Positions 31,933 through 44,189 of a stretch of DNA of 64,000 nucleotides are shown here, piece after piece. The position numbers and the translations under genes were made by a program. Numbering within the stretch: the first letter of the stretch is position 1; each line of letters begins with the position of its first letter. The stretch is taken from contig NC_133328.1 in the NCBI RefSeq assembly GCF_042186555.1, positions 498,259,106-498,323,105 of the forward strand, read 5' to 3'. Source of the stretch: Aquarana catesbeiana. Lineage: Eukaryota > Chordata > Amphibia > Anura > Ranidae. The notes beneath the pieces are model-generated. The model saw nothing but the letters and a program-made list of their open reading frames with translations, was not told the origin of the DNA and did not search any database.

Positions 31933-33538
31933 AAGGTGCATGTCAAAAACTTTGAATATCATCAAAAAAGTTAATTTATTTCAGTAACTCAATTCAAAAA
32001 GTGAAACTTATATATTATATTGATTCATTACACACAGAGTGATATATTTCAAGCATTTCTTTCTTTTAATTTGGCTGATTATGGCTTACAGCTAGTGAAA
32101 ACCTAAAACTCAGTATCTCAGAAAATTAGAATATTACATAAGACTAATTAAAAAAAAAAGAATTTTTAATACAGAAATGTTGGCTTACTAAAAAGTATGT
32201 CCATGTACAATATAGTATGCACGCAATACTTGGCCGGGGCTCCTTTTGCATGAATTACTGCATCAATGTGGCGTGACATGGAGGCGATCAGCCTGTGGCA
32301 CTGCTGAGGTGTTATGGAAGCCCAGGTTGCTTTGATAGTGGCCTTCAGCTCGTCTGCATTGTTGAGTCTAGTGTCTCTCATATTTCTCTTGACAATACCC
32401 CACAGATTCTCTATGGGGTTTAGGACAAGCGAGTTTGTTGGCCAATCAAGCACAGTGATACCATGAGCATTAAACCAGGTATTGGTACATTTTGCGAGTG
32501 TGGGCAGGTGCAAAGTCTTGCTGAAAAATAAAATCAGCATCTCCATAAAGCTGGTCAGCAGAGGAAAGCATGAAGTGCTCTAGAATTTTCCTGGTAGAGG
32601 CATGCGCTGACTTTGGACTTGATAAAACTCAGTGGACCAACACCAGCAGATGACATGGCTCCCCAAATCATCACTAACTGTGGAAACTTCACACTGGACC
32701 TCATGCAACATGGATTCTGTGCCTCTCCACTCTTCCTCTAGACTCTGGGACCTTAATTTCCAAATGTAATGCAAAACTTACTTTCATCCGAAAAGAGGAC
32801 TTTGGAAAACTGGAAAACTGAGCAACAATCCAGTCCTTTTTCTCCTTAGCTCAGGTAAGGCGCTTCTGAAGTTGTCTCTGGTTCAGGGGCGGCTCGACAC
32901 AAGGAATGCAACATGTTTAGCCCATGTCCTGGATACGGCTGTGTGTGGTGGCTCTTGAAGAACTGACAGTCAATAGTCCCCTCAAATTCTTGAATGGCCT
33001 TTGCTTCTCAATCCTCTCAAGACTGTTATCCCTGTTGCTTGTGCACTTTTTTCTACCACACTTTTCCCTTCCACGCCACTTCCATTAATATGCTTGGATA
33101 CAGCACTCTGTGAACACCCAGCTTCTTTAGCAATGACCTTTTGTGACTTACCCTCCCTGTGGAGGGTGTCAGTGACTGTCTTCTGGACAACTGTCAAGTC
33201 AGCAGTCTTCCCCATGGTTGTGTAACCTACTGAACCAGACTGAGAGACAATTTCAAGGCTCAGGAAACCTTAACAGGTGTTTTGAGTTAATTAGCTGATT
33301 AGGGTGTGACACCGTGAGTCTACAATATTGAAGTTTTTCACAATATTCAAATTTTCTGAGATACTGAATTCTAGGTTTTCACTAGCTGTAAGCCATAATC
33401 ATCAACATTAAAAGAAAGAAATGCTTGAAATATATATCACACTGTGTGTAATTAATCTATATAAATATATGCTTTTTGAATTGATATACTGAAATAAATT
33501 AACTTTTTGAAGATATTTTAATTGTTTGAGATGCACCT
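31933..33538 (-). mobile_element. Tc1-like DNA transposon, copy 3, complete ends
   Basis: Inverted ends of about 200 bp: left AAGGTGCATGTCAAAAAC... (31933) and right ...GAGATGCACCTG (33538), with TA at 31931-31932. The inner parts match over GCTTACAGCTAGTGAAAACC and GAAATATATATCACACTGTG-like text. A broken transposase gene is on the minus strand. The right end runs straight into a GT/TA microsatellite (33541), which hides the expected TA. Confidence 0.9.
32166..33215 (-). pseudogene. Tc1-like transposase (copy 3), frameshifted
   Basis: The N-terminus is at 33215 (MGKTADLTVVQKTVTDTLHR) and holds the first helix-turn-helix (SQKVIAKEAGCSQSAVSKHI). The middle is in other frames. The first catalytic aspartate is in a SDESK word near 32780, and the second is in a QQDFAPAHT word near 32520 that is out of frame with its surroundings. 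The last segment 32546-32166 carries LNPIENLWGIVKRNMRD with the catalytic glutamate and runs past the usual C-terminus (YMDILFSKPTFLY). This is a DD34E-type Tc1 enzyme with at least two frameshifts. Confidence 0.85.
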
Positions 33539-33540
33539 GT

Positions 33541-33557
33541 GTGTGTGTGTGTGTGTG

Positions 33558-33606
<49 letters not shown>

Positions 33607-33625
33607 TTACTGTATATATATATAC
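33541..33625. repeat. GT and TA microsatellite
   Basis: GT repeats (about 33539-33558) pass into a long TA repeat (about 33561-33605) and a second short TA stretch (33612-33624). It starts exactly at the CACCTG end of the Tc1-like copy, which suggests expansion from the TGTG-rich junction. Confidence 0.95.
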
Positions 33626-33904
33626 ACACAAACCATAAATAGTGCCAAAATACCAAATTTGAAAATATGTAAATAAAAAAAGTGAACAAAAAGTTTAATG
33701 TGACAAAATCCCAACACCAATGTTTCTTCAACATCAAACTGATGTAATCTTCACCACTTGTGTCCAAAGTGTAGATGTACACTCGCCAGATATGTTTGAC
33801 CCCTTTTTACAGGTAGGTCAAAAAGTGCTTTTGCCATTAAAGGCGGGGATCCCCCTGATATTAGGCTCTGATTTAATCCTCCGGTTTGAAATGGTGATAA
33901 TATA
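33626..33904. other. No gene recognised
   Basis: Spacer between two Tc1-like elements. The reading frames are not informative. Confidence 0.5.
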
Positions 33905-33906
33905 TA

Positions 33907-35494
33907 CAGTGGATATAAAAAGTCTACACACCCCTGTTAAAATGTCAGGTTCTGTGATGTAAAAAAATTAGACAAAGATGAATCATTTCAGAGCTTTTTC
34001 CACCTTTTTAATGTGATCTATAAACTGTACAACTCAGTTGAACAAAAATCTGAAATCTTTTAGGTGGAGGGAAGTAAAACTAAAAAAATAAAATATTGTT
34101 GCATAAGTGTGCACACCCTTAAACTAATACTTTGTTGAAGGACCTTTTAATTTATTACAGCACTCAGTCTTTTCTGAATTGATCAGCATGGCACATCTTG
34201 CATTGGCAATATTTGCCCACTCCTCTTTGCAAAAACACTTCAAATCTGTCAGATTGCGAGGGCATCTCCTGTGCACAGCCCTCTTCAGATCACCTCACAG
34301 ATTTTCAATCGGATTCAGGTCTGAGCTGGGCCATTCCAAAACTTTAATCTTCTTCTGGTGAAGCCATTCCTTTGTTGATTTGGATGTATGCTTTGGGTCA
34401 TTGTCATGCTGAAAGATGACGTTCCTCTTCATGTTCATCTTTCTAGCAGAAACCTGAAGGTTTTGTGCCAATATTGGCTGGTATTTGGAACTGATCATAA
34501 TTCCCTATAACTTGACTAAGGACCCTGTTCCAGCTGAAGAAAAACAGCCCCAAAACATGATGCTGCCACCACCATGCTTCATTGTGGGTTTGGTGTTCTT
34601 TTGGTGATGGTGCAGTGTTGTTCTTGAGCCAAACATATCTTTTGGAATGATGGCGAAAAAGTTCAACCTTGGTTTCATCAGACCATAACACATTTTTTCA
34701 CATGCTTTTGGGAGACTTCAAATGTGTATTTGCAAAATTGGATGTTTTTCTTTGTAAGAAAAGGCTTCCGTCTTGCCACACTACCCCATAGCCCAGAATA
34801 CGGGGGATTGTTGTCACATGTACCAGCCAGTAACTGTCCGATATTCCTGCAGCTCCTTTAATTCTGCGGTAGGCCTCTTGGCAGCCTCCCTGACCAGTTT
34901 TATTTTTATGTTTTCATAAATTTTGGGACGTCCAGTTCTTGGTAATGTCACTGTTGTGCCATATTTTCTCCACTTTGATGACTGTCTTCACTGTGTTACA
35001 TGGTATATCTTAATGCCTTGGAAATTCTTTTGTACCCTTCTCCTGACTAATACCTTTTAACAATGAGATCTCTCTGATGCTTTGGAAGCTCTCTGCGGAT
35101 CATGGCTTTTGTTGTAGGATGCGACTAAGAAAATGTCAGGAAAGACCTACTAGAACAGCTGAACTTTTATTTGGGGTTGATCAGAGGCACTTAAAATTGT
35201 GGCAGGTGTGTACTGACTCCTATTTAACATGAGTTTGAATGTGATTGCTTAATTCTGAACACCGCTACATCCCCAGTTATAAGAGGGTGTGCACGATTAC
35301 GCAATCACATTTTAAAATTTTTTAAAATTTTTACACCCCCCTAAAACATTTAAATTTGTTTTTCAATTGAGTTGCACAGTTTATAGGTTACATTAAAAGT
35401 GGGAAAAGTTCTGAAATGATTTATCTTTATCTAATTTTTTTAAATCACACAAACCTGACATTTTAACGGGTGTATAGACTTTTTATATGCACTG
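33907..35494 (-). mobile_element. Tc1-like DNA transposon, copy 4, complete ends
   Basis: TA at 33905-33906 and 35495-35496. The left end is CAGTGGATATAAAAAGTC then TACACACCCC, and the right end GGGTGTATAGACTTTTTATA then TGCACTG is its inverse. The terminal repeats extend for about 200 bp with AT-rich inner sequence (GACAAAGATGAATCATTTCA and its inverse). The transposase gene is on the minus strand, in a different Tc1 family from copies 1-3. Confidence 0.9.
34295..35105 (-). pseudogene. Tc1-like transposase (copy 4), broken
   Basis: 34691-34443 starts in LWSDETKVELFRHHSKRYVW (first aspartate), and a shifted frame reads PTMKHGGGSIMFWGCFS. 34498-34295 carries VIFQHDNDPKHTSKSTKEWL (second aspartate) and SSDLNPIENL (glutamate), then a stop where tryptophan is usual (W to TGA). 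Upstream to about 35105 the DNA-binding part is present in pieces, ending near the MIRRELPKHQ-like text of the start region. The catalytic residues are all visible but there are at least three lesions. Confidence 0.85.
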
Positions 35495-35592
35495 TAGAGT
35501 GATCCAACAGGAGACGGGATGAAAGATTTCATAGTGTAGTGTTTAATAAAAGTAGTTTAAAATACAAGAAATGGTATTGCACTCACATGTAA

Positions 35593-35975
35593 GGCCACTT
35601 TCACACTGAGGTACTTTACAGGCGTTTTAGTGCTCAAAATAGTGCCTGTAAAGCGCCTCTCCTGTCACTCCAGTGTGAAAGCCAGAGTGCTCTCACACAT
35701 CGAATCGGTGTGCTTGCGGGACAGTAAAAAAAAGTCCTGCAAGCAGCATCTTTGGGGCGGTGGAGGAGTGGTGTATACACCGCTCCTCCACCGCCCCTGC
35801 CTATTGGAATGCATGGGCAGCGCTGCCGAAGTGCCTGCAGAGCACTCTGTCAGCGGTGCTATTAACTTTGGCCGCTAGCGGGGGTTAAAAGCGACTCTAA
35901 AATAACAGTAAAGCACCGCTAGAACTAGTGGCGCTTTAGCGCCGACGCCCTCATCGCCCCAGTGTGAAAGTAGCA
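35593..35975. mobile_element. PIF/Harbinger-type MITE
   Basis: TAA at 35590-35592 and 35976-35978. The left end is GGCCACTTTCACACTGAGG and the right end, CGCCCCAGTGTGAAAGTAGC, is its inverse. The body has the same GC-rich hairpin-like words as the copies at 3435 and 5418. No coding. Confidence 0.8.
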
Positions 35976-36063
35976 TAATAGTGCCAAGATATCGGAACTG
36001 TGTGTGCAGGAATAGATGGCTTTGCCGGAGCTGGCGCGCATTCCAACTTTTTCCAGATTAGTT

Positions 36064-36399
36064 TTAAAGTGATGATATTAAAGTAGTATTTTTTTGTTTA
36101 AAAATAACAAACATGTTATACTTATCTGCTCTGTGCAGTGGTTTTGCACAGAGCAGCCCAGATCCTCCTCTTGTCGGGTCCCTCGCCGGTGCTCCTGGCC
36201 CCTCCCTCCTGCCCCCACAGCAAGCAGCTTGCTATGGGGGCACCCAAGCCAAGACGCTGCTCTGTGTGACCATTGATTCAGTCCCCTCTCTCTCCTCATT
36301 GGCTCACTGACTTTGACAGCAGTGGGAGCAAATAGCTTTTTTTTACCTTTATGCATAGAGTACCTGAAGATAAACCTTCTGCCTTTAGAAACACTTTAA
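36064..36399. mobile_element. TTAA MITE family 1, short copy
   Basis: TTAA at 36064-36067 and 36396-36399. The left end is TTAAAGTGATGATATTAAAG and the right end is GCCTTTAGAAACACTTTAA. Inside is the family core AACAAACATGTTATACTTA then TCTGCTCTGTGCAGTGG, with a hairpin GCTCTGTGCAG/TGCACAGAGC. It lies 89 bp from the Harbinger-type MITE. Confidence 0.8.
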
Positions 36400-37139
36400 A
36401 TCCACTTTCCATAAATTAAATTATCTTTACAATCATTTAACATGCAGACTTCAGAAACGGTATCCTTCACAGTGGCACCAAATGTGTGCTACGCAGAATT
36501 CAGTAGCAGCACATCTCTGCAAATCTCCCACTTCCCTTGTTCTTATTGCCCAGGAGTGAAAATTACTTACGCCAGCATCTTCCTTGTACAACACACAAGG
36601 AAGTGACTATTGCAATTTCCTGTTTGGATCAGCCTGACCTAAGTTCATCTGATGTGTCATTGTGTACACTATCTAGTTGTTAACATGTTGCATCATTGCA
36701 TTGTCACTAGAGTCTAAATAGAGGAACTGTCAGAAGAAATTGTGGTTTAACTTACAGAAAAGGATGACACAGGCAAACATAGTAGGTACAGCCTGTGATT
36801 TTCAACCAGGCAGTGAAACAGAAATGTGTCTGCTTTTTACCGTACAGTATTTCACAAGTTTGCTAGGCAAAATAGTTACATAGTGTGTCCCAAAAATTCA
36901 TATTACAGTGCAAAAAGTTGTTTGCTTTAACATGTCCATAAATTTCCTAAAGCCCTGTTTAAATAGACTTGATAAACCACTTCACGGATGAAAAAAAAAA
37001 TCAAAAACTTAAAACAAAAGAAGTGCATAACTAACTGAAACCAGAAGCTGCCTTTATATCTACTGTAAGCATATCTATTAGCATATCTATTAGTATAAAT
37101 ACACAAAATACATATTTAAAAGCCATGGTAACCAGATTA
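36400..37139. other. No gene recognised
   Basis: AT-rich non-repetitive sequence. No conserved frame is seen. Confidence 0.5.
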
Positions 37140-37369
37140 TACAGTGCGGAAACTATTTCATCCCCTGCAGATTTTGTAAGTTTGCTCACTTACAAAGAAA
37201 TGAAGAGTCTATATTTTTTTTTTTTTATCATAGGTGTATTTTAAATGATAGAGACAGAATATCAACCAAAAATCCAGAAAAAAACACCCGATACAAATGT
37301 TATAAATTGAGTTGCATTTCAGTGAGTAAAATAAGTATTTGATCCCCAAGCAAAACATGAATTAGTACT

Positions 37370-38073
37370 TGGTGGAGAAACTCTTACTGGCAAGCACAGA
37401 TGTAAGATGTTTCTTGTAGTTGGTTACCAGGTTTGCACACATCCCAGGAGGGATTTTGGTCCACTCTTCTTTACAGGTCGTATGGTAATTCAAAGTTTCA
37501 GCTCCCTTTATAAATTTGCTATAGGATTATAGTCTGGAGACTGGCTAGGCTACTTCATGACCTTAATGTGCTTCTTCTTGAGGCACTCCTTTGTTGCCTT
37601 GGCGGTATGTTTTCATGCTGGAAGACCCATCTTCAGTGTTCTGGCTGAGGGAAGAATGTTCTCATCCAAGATTTTGCAATACATGGCCCCATCCATTGGC
37701 CCCTTAAAGTGGCAAAGTACCTTTAGCAGAGAAACAGCATTCTTGAGGACGGGGACCTTGTGGGTGCTACAGGATTTCAACCCATGGCGGCAACTGCCTT
37801 GAGATCATTCACAAGCTCCTTCTGTGTAGTTCTGGGATGACCCCTCACTTTTCTCATGATAATTCTTTCCCCATGAGGCAAAATCTTGCATGGAACTCCG
37901 GACCGAGGGCGATTGATTATTATTTTGTATTTCTTTCATTTATGAATAATTTCTCCAACTGTTGTCTCCTTCTCACCAAGCTTCTTGCTGATGGTCTTGT
38001 AGCCCATTCCAGTCTTGTGCAGGTCTAGAATCTTGTTCCTGACATCCTTTGACAGCTCTTTGGTCTTGCCCAT
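37370..38073 (-). pseudogene. Tc1-like transposase (copy 5), internally deleted
   Basis: The start region near 38073 reads MGKTKELSKDVRNKILDLHK then TGMGYKTISKKLGEKETTVG, the first helix-turn-helix of the Tc1 family. After about 37930 the middle of the gene (linker and first catalytic part) is missing. The remaining text holds the end of the catalytic domain in broken frames (CKILDENILPSA, then KHTAKATKECLKKKHIKV, SQSPDYNPIANL) and a C-terminal segment. The glutamate of the IEN motif is replaced by alanine. It is dead. Confidence 0.75.
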
Positions 38074-39639
38074 GATGGTGAGGTTTTAATGGAAGAAAAT
38101 GATTCTGTGTGCAGGTGTCTTTTATACACACGACAAGCTGTCGTTAGGAGCAGCTTCATAAATCGACAGGACTAATTGGTGTACCAGTGTTAATTTTGGC
38201 AGCAAATTTCTATTTAGTTTTAGTTCTCGTCTTAGGACTAAAATGCCATTTTAGTTTTAGTCCCATTTAAGTCTTTTGCAAGTGTTTTAGTCAACTAAAA
38301 TGTACTGGAGATTTAGTCGACTAAATAGGACTAAAACTAGATCTCCAGTACATTTTAGTTGACTAAAATCTAATGGGTTTAGTTACATTGTAATGCATTA
38401 TTTAAGCATTTCTCTATGATTTCCAAACCCCCTATATACTCCTGGAGTGAAAAATCGAATAGGTTATTATTTATGGTGTTAAGGTTTGACACTACAGAAA
38501 CAGATTTAGTCTTTAAATAAGGTCTTTAAGGTAAACCAAGTTTTGTTACAAGAATATTGCTTTTTTGACAGAAGTTTTGGCAGTTCACATTTACATGAAC
38601 TTGTCTGCTGCAACCGCTTGCCGACTAGCCACCATCATTATACTGCGGCTGGTCGGCATGATCACGCAAACCGTCGTAGCTGTACTTCGGTCCCTTTAAG
38701 CGGGATAGCGGGCGCGTGCACCCGCTGCACTGCAGGGGTGCCGATGCGCGTGGCCGGCGGTCACGATGACCGATGGCCATGCACAATTGCGGGCGTGAGA
38801 GCCAGAACAGGGACGTGTGTGTGTAAACACACAAATCCTTGTTCTGTGAGGAGAAGAGAGATAGATCGTGAGTTCCTACTAGCTAGGAACAACAATCTTT
38901 CTTGATCATACATCATGGGACACAGAGTATTCATTACATAGTGGGTTAGATAGGCACCATCGGTGATTGGACACTGGTTAACCCCAATTAACCACTTCAA
39001 TACAGGGCTTTTATACACCTTTCCTTCCCAGACCAATTTTTAGCTTTCAGCGCTCTCACAATTTGAATGACAATTACTCAGTCATGCAACACTGTACCCA
39101 AACCAAATTTTTATCATTTTTTTCTCACAAACATAACTTTCTTTTGGTGGTATTTAATCACTGCTGTTTTTTTTTTTTTTTTTTTTGCTATATAAGCGAA
39201 AAAAGAGAGACATTTTTGAAAAAAAAACACTTTTTTTTAGTTTCTATTGTAAAATTTTGCAAATAAGTAATTTTTCTTCATAAATTTGGGCCAAAATGTA
39301 TACTGCTACATATCTTTAGTAAAAATAACCCAAATTAGTGTATATTATTTAGTCTCTATGAAAGTTATAGAGTCTACAAGCTATGGTGAAATCCTTGAAA
39401 AATGATCACACCTGATGTACTGAAGGCCTATCTCATTTCTTGAGGCCCTAACAAGCCAGAAAAGTACAAATACCCCCCAAATTACCCCTTTTTGGAAAGC
39501 AGACATTCCAAGGTATTTAGTAAGAGGCATGGTGAGATTTTTGAAGTTGTAATTTTTTCCCACAATTCTGGGAATTTTTTTTTTTTTGCACAAAATTGTC
39601 ATAATAACAAGTTATTTCTCTCACACAGCACATGCATAC

Positions 39640-40640
39640 TTGCAATGACACCCCAAAATACATTCTGCTACTCCTCCTGAGTATAGTGATACCACATGTG
39701 TGAGACTTTTACACAGCCTGGCCACATACAGAGGTCTAACATCCAACTAGCACTGTCAGGCGTTTTACGAGCATAAATTGCACATCTCATTTGATGACAA
39801 CTTATTACACTTTTGAAGGCCCTGGAGCACCAGGTCAATGGAAACGCCCACAAAATGACCTCATTTTGGAAAGCTAACACCCCAACGTATAACCTATGAG
39901 GCATAATGAGTCTTTTGAACGGTTAATTTTTTTCCAGTAGTTTTTGGAATATGTGGGAAAAAAATGAAAACGCATTTTTTTTAATACAAAGTTGTCCATT
40001 TATAAGATATTTCCAACACATAGCATGTACATAGCAAAACTGACACCCCAAAATACATTCTGCTTCTCCTCCCGAGTATGGCGATACCACATGTGTGAGA
40101 CTTTTACATAGCCTGGCCACATACAGAGGCCCAACATTGAAGTAGCACCGTCAGGCGTTCTACATGCATAAATTACACATCTCATATCTCAACCACCTAT
40201 TACAATTTTGAAGGCCCTGGAGCACCAGGACAATGGAAGCGCCCACAAAATGACCCCATTTTGGAAAGCTAACATCCCAACGTATAATCTGAGACATGAT
40301 TAGTCTTTTGAATGGTTCATTTTTTTCCCCGAAGTTTTTGGAATATGTGGAAAAAAAATGAAAACGCATTTTTTTTTTATACAAAGTTGTCCATTTATAA
40401 GATATGTCCAACACACAGCATGTACATAGCAAAAAGGACACCCCAAAATACTTTTACATAGTCTGGCCACATACAGAGGCCCAACATCCAAATAGCACTG
40501 TCAGTTGTTCTAGGAGCATACATTACACACAAATTCCTGCCAACCTATCACATTGTTGAAGGCCCTTCATATTTCTAACACATAGCATGTACTGTACATA
40601 CCAATTACAAACCAAAATACATTCTGCTGAGTAAAGGGTA
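39640..40640 (-). repeat. Direct repeats of about 395 bp in piggyBac 3' region
   Basis: CCCCAAAATACATTCTGCT occurs at about 39652 and 40048, and shortened forms at 40441 and 40612. Each unit includes GATACCACATGTGTGAGAC, a CCATTTTGGAAAGCTAACA word and a T-rich tract. The unit is related to that in the palindrome of piggyBac copy b. Confidence 0.85.
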
Positions 40641-41326
40641 AAGAAAAGATTACCTGCAGTTTTAGTAGTGCAGTGGTCCACAGAGAAGAGCATCGGTCCA
40701 GGCAGCAGGCAGGAACGTGGACAGCGACAGCAAAACAGGCAGCAGACAGGAATAGTCAGTACAGGTAGAGATGTCAGCACAGCCAAAGCATTAGTCCAGA
40801 TAGCAGGCAGGGATGTGGTCAGCAGCAGCAAAAGGATCAAAGGATCGTCCATGCAGCAGACAGGAATACTGTCCATAGTTAGTACATGCAGCAGGCAGAG
40901 GTATGGTCAGCACAGCCAGAGTATTTGTCCAAGGAGCTGGCATTACCATCAAGCTTAGGGCATCGGTCAGGAAAGAATGGGGACAGGGGTAGAGGCTTCT
41001 CCCACCCAAATCGCTTTGAAGCCTCCGGGCAACCAGACCCTGTTATGGGAACACAGAAAACAAAAAACTGGTTTTCTGAACTCCGAACACTATTCTGGAG
41101 CCCCTCACATATGTGAGACCCCTGTGTAGCAGGGTGAAAGATCAATCCAAGGGGCAAGCAAAAACATGGTCAACAGGCCGAGGTCAGTGCAAGTAAAAGG
41201 CAGAAATATACGGTAGGCAGAGGCATAGTCGAGAAACCAGGGTAGGTTCACATGGAAGGCAATGATATGGTTGGTTGAGGAAGGGAAATATTCAGGACAG
41301 AAATTAAAAATGGGGAAATGGCAGTA
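40641..41326. other. piggyBac 3' region, no gene recognised
   Basis: Non-coding part of the piggyBac element between the direct repeats and the transposase gene. It has a weak repeated pattern at about 40680-40930 (AGGAATA, GTCAGCACAG, GTCCA words). The frames here show no cysteine-rich domain. Confidence 0.5.
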
Positions 41327-43174
41327 TTATAAATATAGACTAATAATTTTCCAGAGTGTGATATCGCCTGAAGCATTCTCCGATGCAAAGGCCAGGTTGG
41401 GAGGGACAGTCGGTACAATAGAAGCTGGTATCTTTCCTAATTCCTTTTTTGGTGCACACCCGACATTTTTTTTGGCGTCGTCTTCCGGATCCTGTTGGAA
41501 TATGGTCCGGGAAATGGCGCTCATGTAGTCTGCTGAATCGGAGCGAATGCTTTCTGGGGGGGATACTTGCTGATAAATCAGGGCAGTGACAATGTCTTCA
41601 ATAAACTTTATGAAGGTGGTGGGTGTTTCTGTTGATTTTTGGTAGATTATGAAAGAATTTAAAAGGGCCAAATGAAAAAAGTAAATTGCAACTTTTTTGT
41701 ACCAGAATAGGGATTTTCTTGTTGAAAGATGGGGCTGCAACAACTGATCGTTTAAATCCACCCCCCCATGTATTTATTGTACTCAGTGATACAGGTAGGC
41801 TTGCGAACGGTACCGCGTCTTCTGTGAAGTTCCACCGAGGTGTCATCGTGGATGGTGGACATGATGTACACATCTTTTCTATCCCTCCACTTCACAGCCA
41901 ACACTTCTTCGTTCCTCAAGCTTGTCGATTCCCCTCTTTGAATGTTTGTGGTGACAAGATACTGTGGGAAGCCCTTTCGGTTTTTTCTTGTTGTACCACA
42001 GGCCAAAGTTTGTTTGAGATATAGGTGGCGGAGAAGGGGCAAACTAGTATAATAATTGTCCATATAAATATGGTACCCCTTTTGGAGTAGTGGGAATGCC
42101 AACTCCCAAACAATTTTCCCACTTATTCCCATGTACGAGGGACACTCAGGGGGCTGGAGCTGGGAATCTTTGCCTTCATACACGTGGAATGAGTACACAT
42201 AACCGGTGGCGCTTTCACAAAGCTTGTTAAGCTTCAAGCCGTACCTCGCCCTCTTACTGGGGATATATTGCTTGATTCCCAGCCGGCCTGTGAAATGCAC
42301 CAGGGATTCGTCCACAGATATATTTTTGTCAGGGACATAAACTTCGGCAAACTTCTGGGAAAAAAAATTAATTAGGGGGCGAACTTTATATAGTTTGTCA
42401 AAGTTTGGGTGATTTCGGGGGGGCACTGTGAGTTGTCACTAAAATGCAAGAAGCGCATTATGATTTCCTATCGGGACCTGGACATGGCTGCTGAAAAAAC
42501 TGGCATATGGTGGATGGGTTTGGTCGACCAATACTTATGAATTTCATTTTTTTTGTAAGCCCCATGTTGAGGGTTAGGCCTAAAAACAATTTTAGCTCCA
42601 CTACCGTTAGGGGTCTCCATTCAAAAGGGGGGGCATAGCTGGAGCTGGGGTTGGTTGTAATGAATTGTTGGGCAAAGAGATTAGTTTGGTCCACAATGCC
42701 TTGAATCAATTCGTTAGGGAAAAATAAATGTAAAAAATCCGTTTATGAAAAACCTGCAGTGTTGACCTGCACACCCGGCTGTGCTGTAAAAGGGGGGATC
42801 GTGGCTGACCCTGTGGTAGAAGGCAGCCACAATGGGTTTGCCAAGGAATCAGGAAGATGGGTTTGGGCCCTACTTCTTTGTCGTGCACTTGTGCTGGGCC
42901 TTTCCTCCTGGGGTCTAGCAGCGCTTGTACTGGGCCCCTCCTCCTGGGATGTACCGCCGCTGGCACTGCTGGTAGCTGCCTGGTGTTCAGACCGTTGTCT
43001 TTTTGGACGGACTGCTGCCTCTTCTGATTCGGATCCTGATGTGCTGCCTTCGGGGGGCTCATATTCCGAACCAGAACCAGAATCTGAACTGAGCGGTGAG
43101 AGCTCCCCGTTGCTCTCATCGGTCAGACTCAGTATTTGGTATGCCTCTTCTGGGGCGTACACCTTTCTGGACAT
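41327..43174 (-). pseudogene. piggyBac transposase, three frameshifts and two stops
   Basis: The start at 43174 is MSRKVYAPEEAYQILSL. An acidic Ser/Glu-rich N-terminus (to about 42900) and FANP-type text follow. A TAA stops the frame at 42743, and the same frame resumes with TDFLHLFFPNELIQGIVDQT. Near 42548 a run of 8 A has lost one base, moving the frame. A TAG replaces a tyrosine codon near 42460. A run of 7 C near 42414-42420 has lost one base. The core then reads FDKLYKVRPLINFF, NISVDESLVHFTGR (first Asp) and YHIYMDNYYTSLPL (second Asp). A run of 7 G near 41761-41767 has lost one base before the third Asp, GGVDLNDQLLQP. The three aspartates of the catalytic triad are visible. After about 41400 the text no longer matches the family and no cysteine-rich C-terminal domain is seen. 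Confidence 0.9.
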
Positions 43175-43179
43175 AGTGG

Positions 43180-43750
43180 CTGACTGGCTGTATGTACTCT
43201 GGTGGCAGGTGGTGAGGTGGCAGGTACTCTGGTGGCAGGTGGTGAGGTGGCAGGTACTCTGGTGGCAGGTGATGAGGTGGTGGGTACTCTGGTGGCTGGG
43301 GGTGAGGTGGCAGGTACTCTGGTGGCAGATGATGAGGTGGCGGGTACTCTGGTGGCAGGTGATGAGGTGGCGGGTACTCTGGTGGCAGATACTCTGGTGG
43401 CAGGTACTCTGGTGGTGAGGTGGCGGGTACTCTGGTGGCAGGTATTCTGGTGGCAGATACTCTGGTGGCAGGTACTCTGGTGGCAGGTGATGAGGTGGCG
43501 GGTACTCTGGTGGCAGGTGATGAGGTGGCGGGTACTCTGGTGGTAGGTGATGAGGTGGCGGGTAATCTGGTGGCAGGTACTCTGTTGGCAGGTACTCTGG
43601 TGGTGAGGTGGCGGGTACTCTGGTGGCAGGTACTCTGGTGGCAGGTGGTGAGGTGGCGGGTACTCTGGTGGCAGGTACTCTGGTGGCAGCTGGTGAGGTG
43701 GCGGGTACTCCTGATGGGCAGGTACTCTAGATGACAGGTACTCCTGATGA
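43180..43750 (+). repeat. GC-rich minisatellite, unit about 30 bp, in piggyBac 5' region
   Basis: About twenty copies of a unit like GGTACTCTGGTGGCAGGTGA then TGAGGTGGCG, with some shorter units (GGTACTCTGGTGGCA). It lies between the transposase start codon and the 5' transposon end, where promoter and 5' untranslated DNA would be. Open frames through it (for example repeated LVAGDEVAGT on the plus strand) are a result of the unit length being close to a multiple of three. Confidence 0.95.
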
Positions 43751-44189
43751 CAGGTACTCTTTATTTAGGGGGGGCAATCTGGGCACAGTAGTACATGTAT
43801 AATAGGTAACTCACTGTTAGCTGATCTCTTCTCCTCACACTGGATCGGTGTGTGAGGAGAAGAGCCCAGCAACAGCAGTTACACACAGTGTTTCTGTTTA
43901 CATTACTGACCGGCTGTGATTGGACACAGCCGGTCATGTGGTGAAGAGCCATGTCATTGGCTACAGTGATCGGGGCTGAGCTGTATCCAGGGGAAAAGCC
44001 TCAGCCCCGATCACAGCTCTGTGCGCCGTTACCGACGATACACGCCGCTTCCCAATGCCGCTCTGCATTGCCGTTGCTGCCACCCGCCGCTTCAATAGCC
44101 CCATCGGGGAATGGCTGTGTCCTGGGGGACACAACGGTACCCCGATCGCCGCTCTGCGGGCCCCCGGGGGGCCCGCAATAGCGGCGGAA

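Noticed and set aside
43202..43734. Open frames on the plus strand with repeated LVAGDEVAGT
   Set aside because: They come from the 30-bp minisatellite whose unit is near a multiple of three, and lie opposite the piggyBac 5' region. No start context or domain supports a protein.
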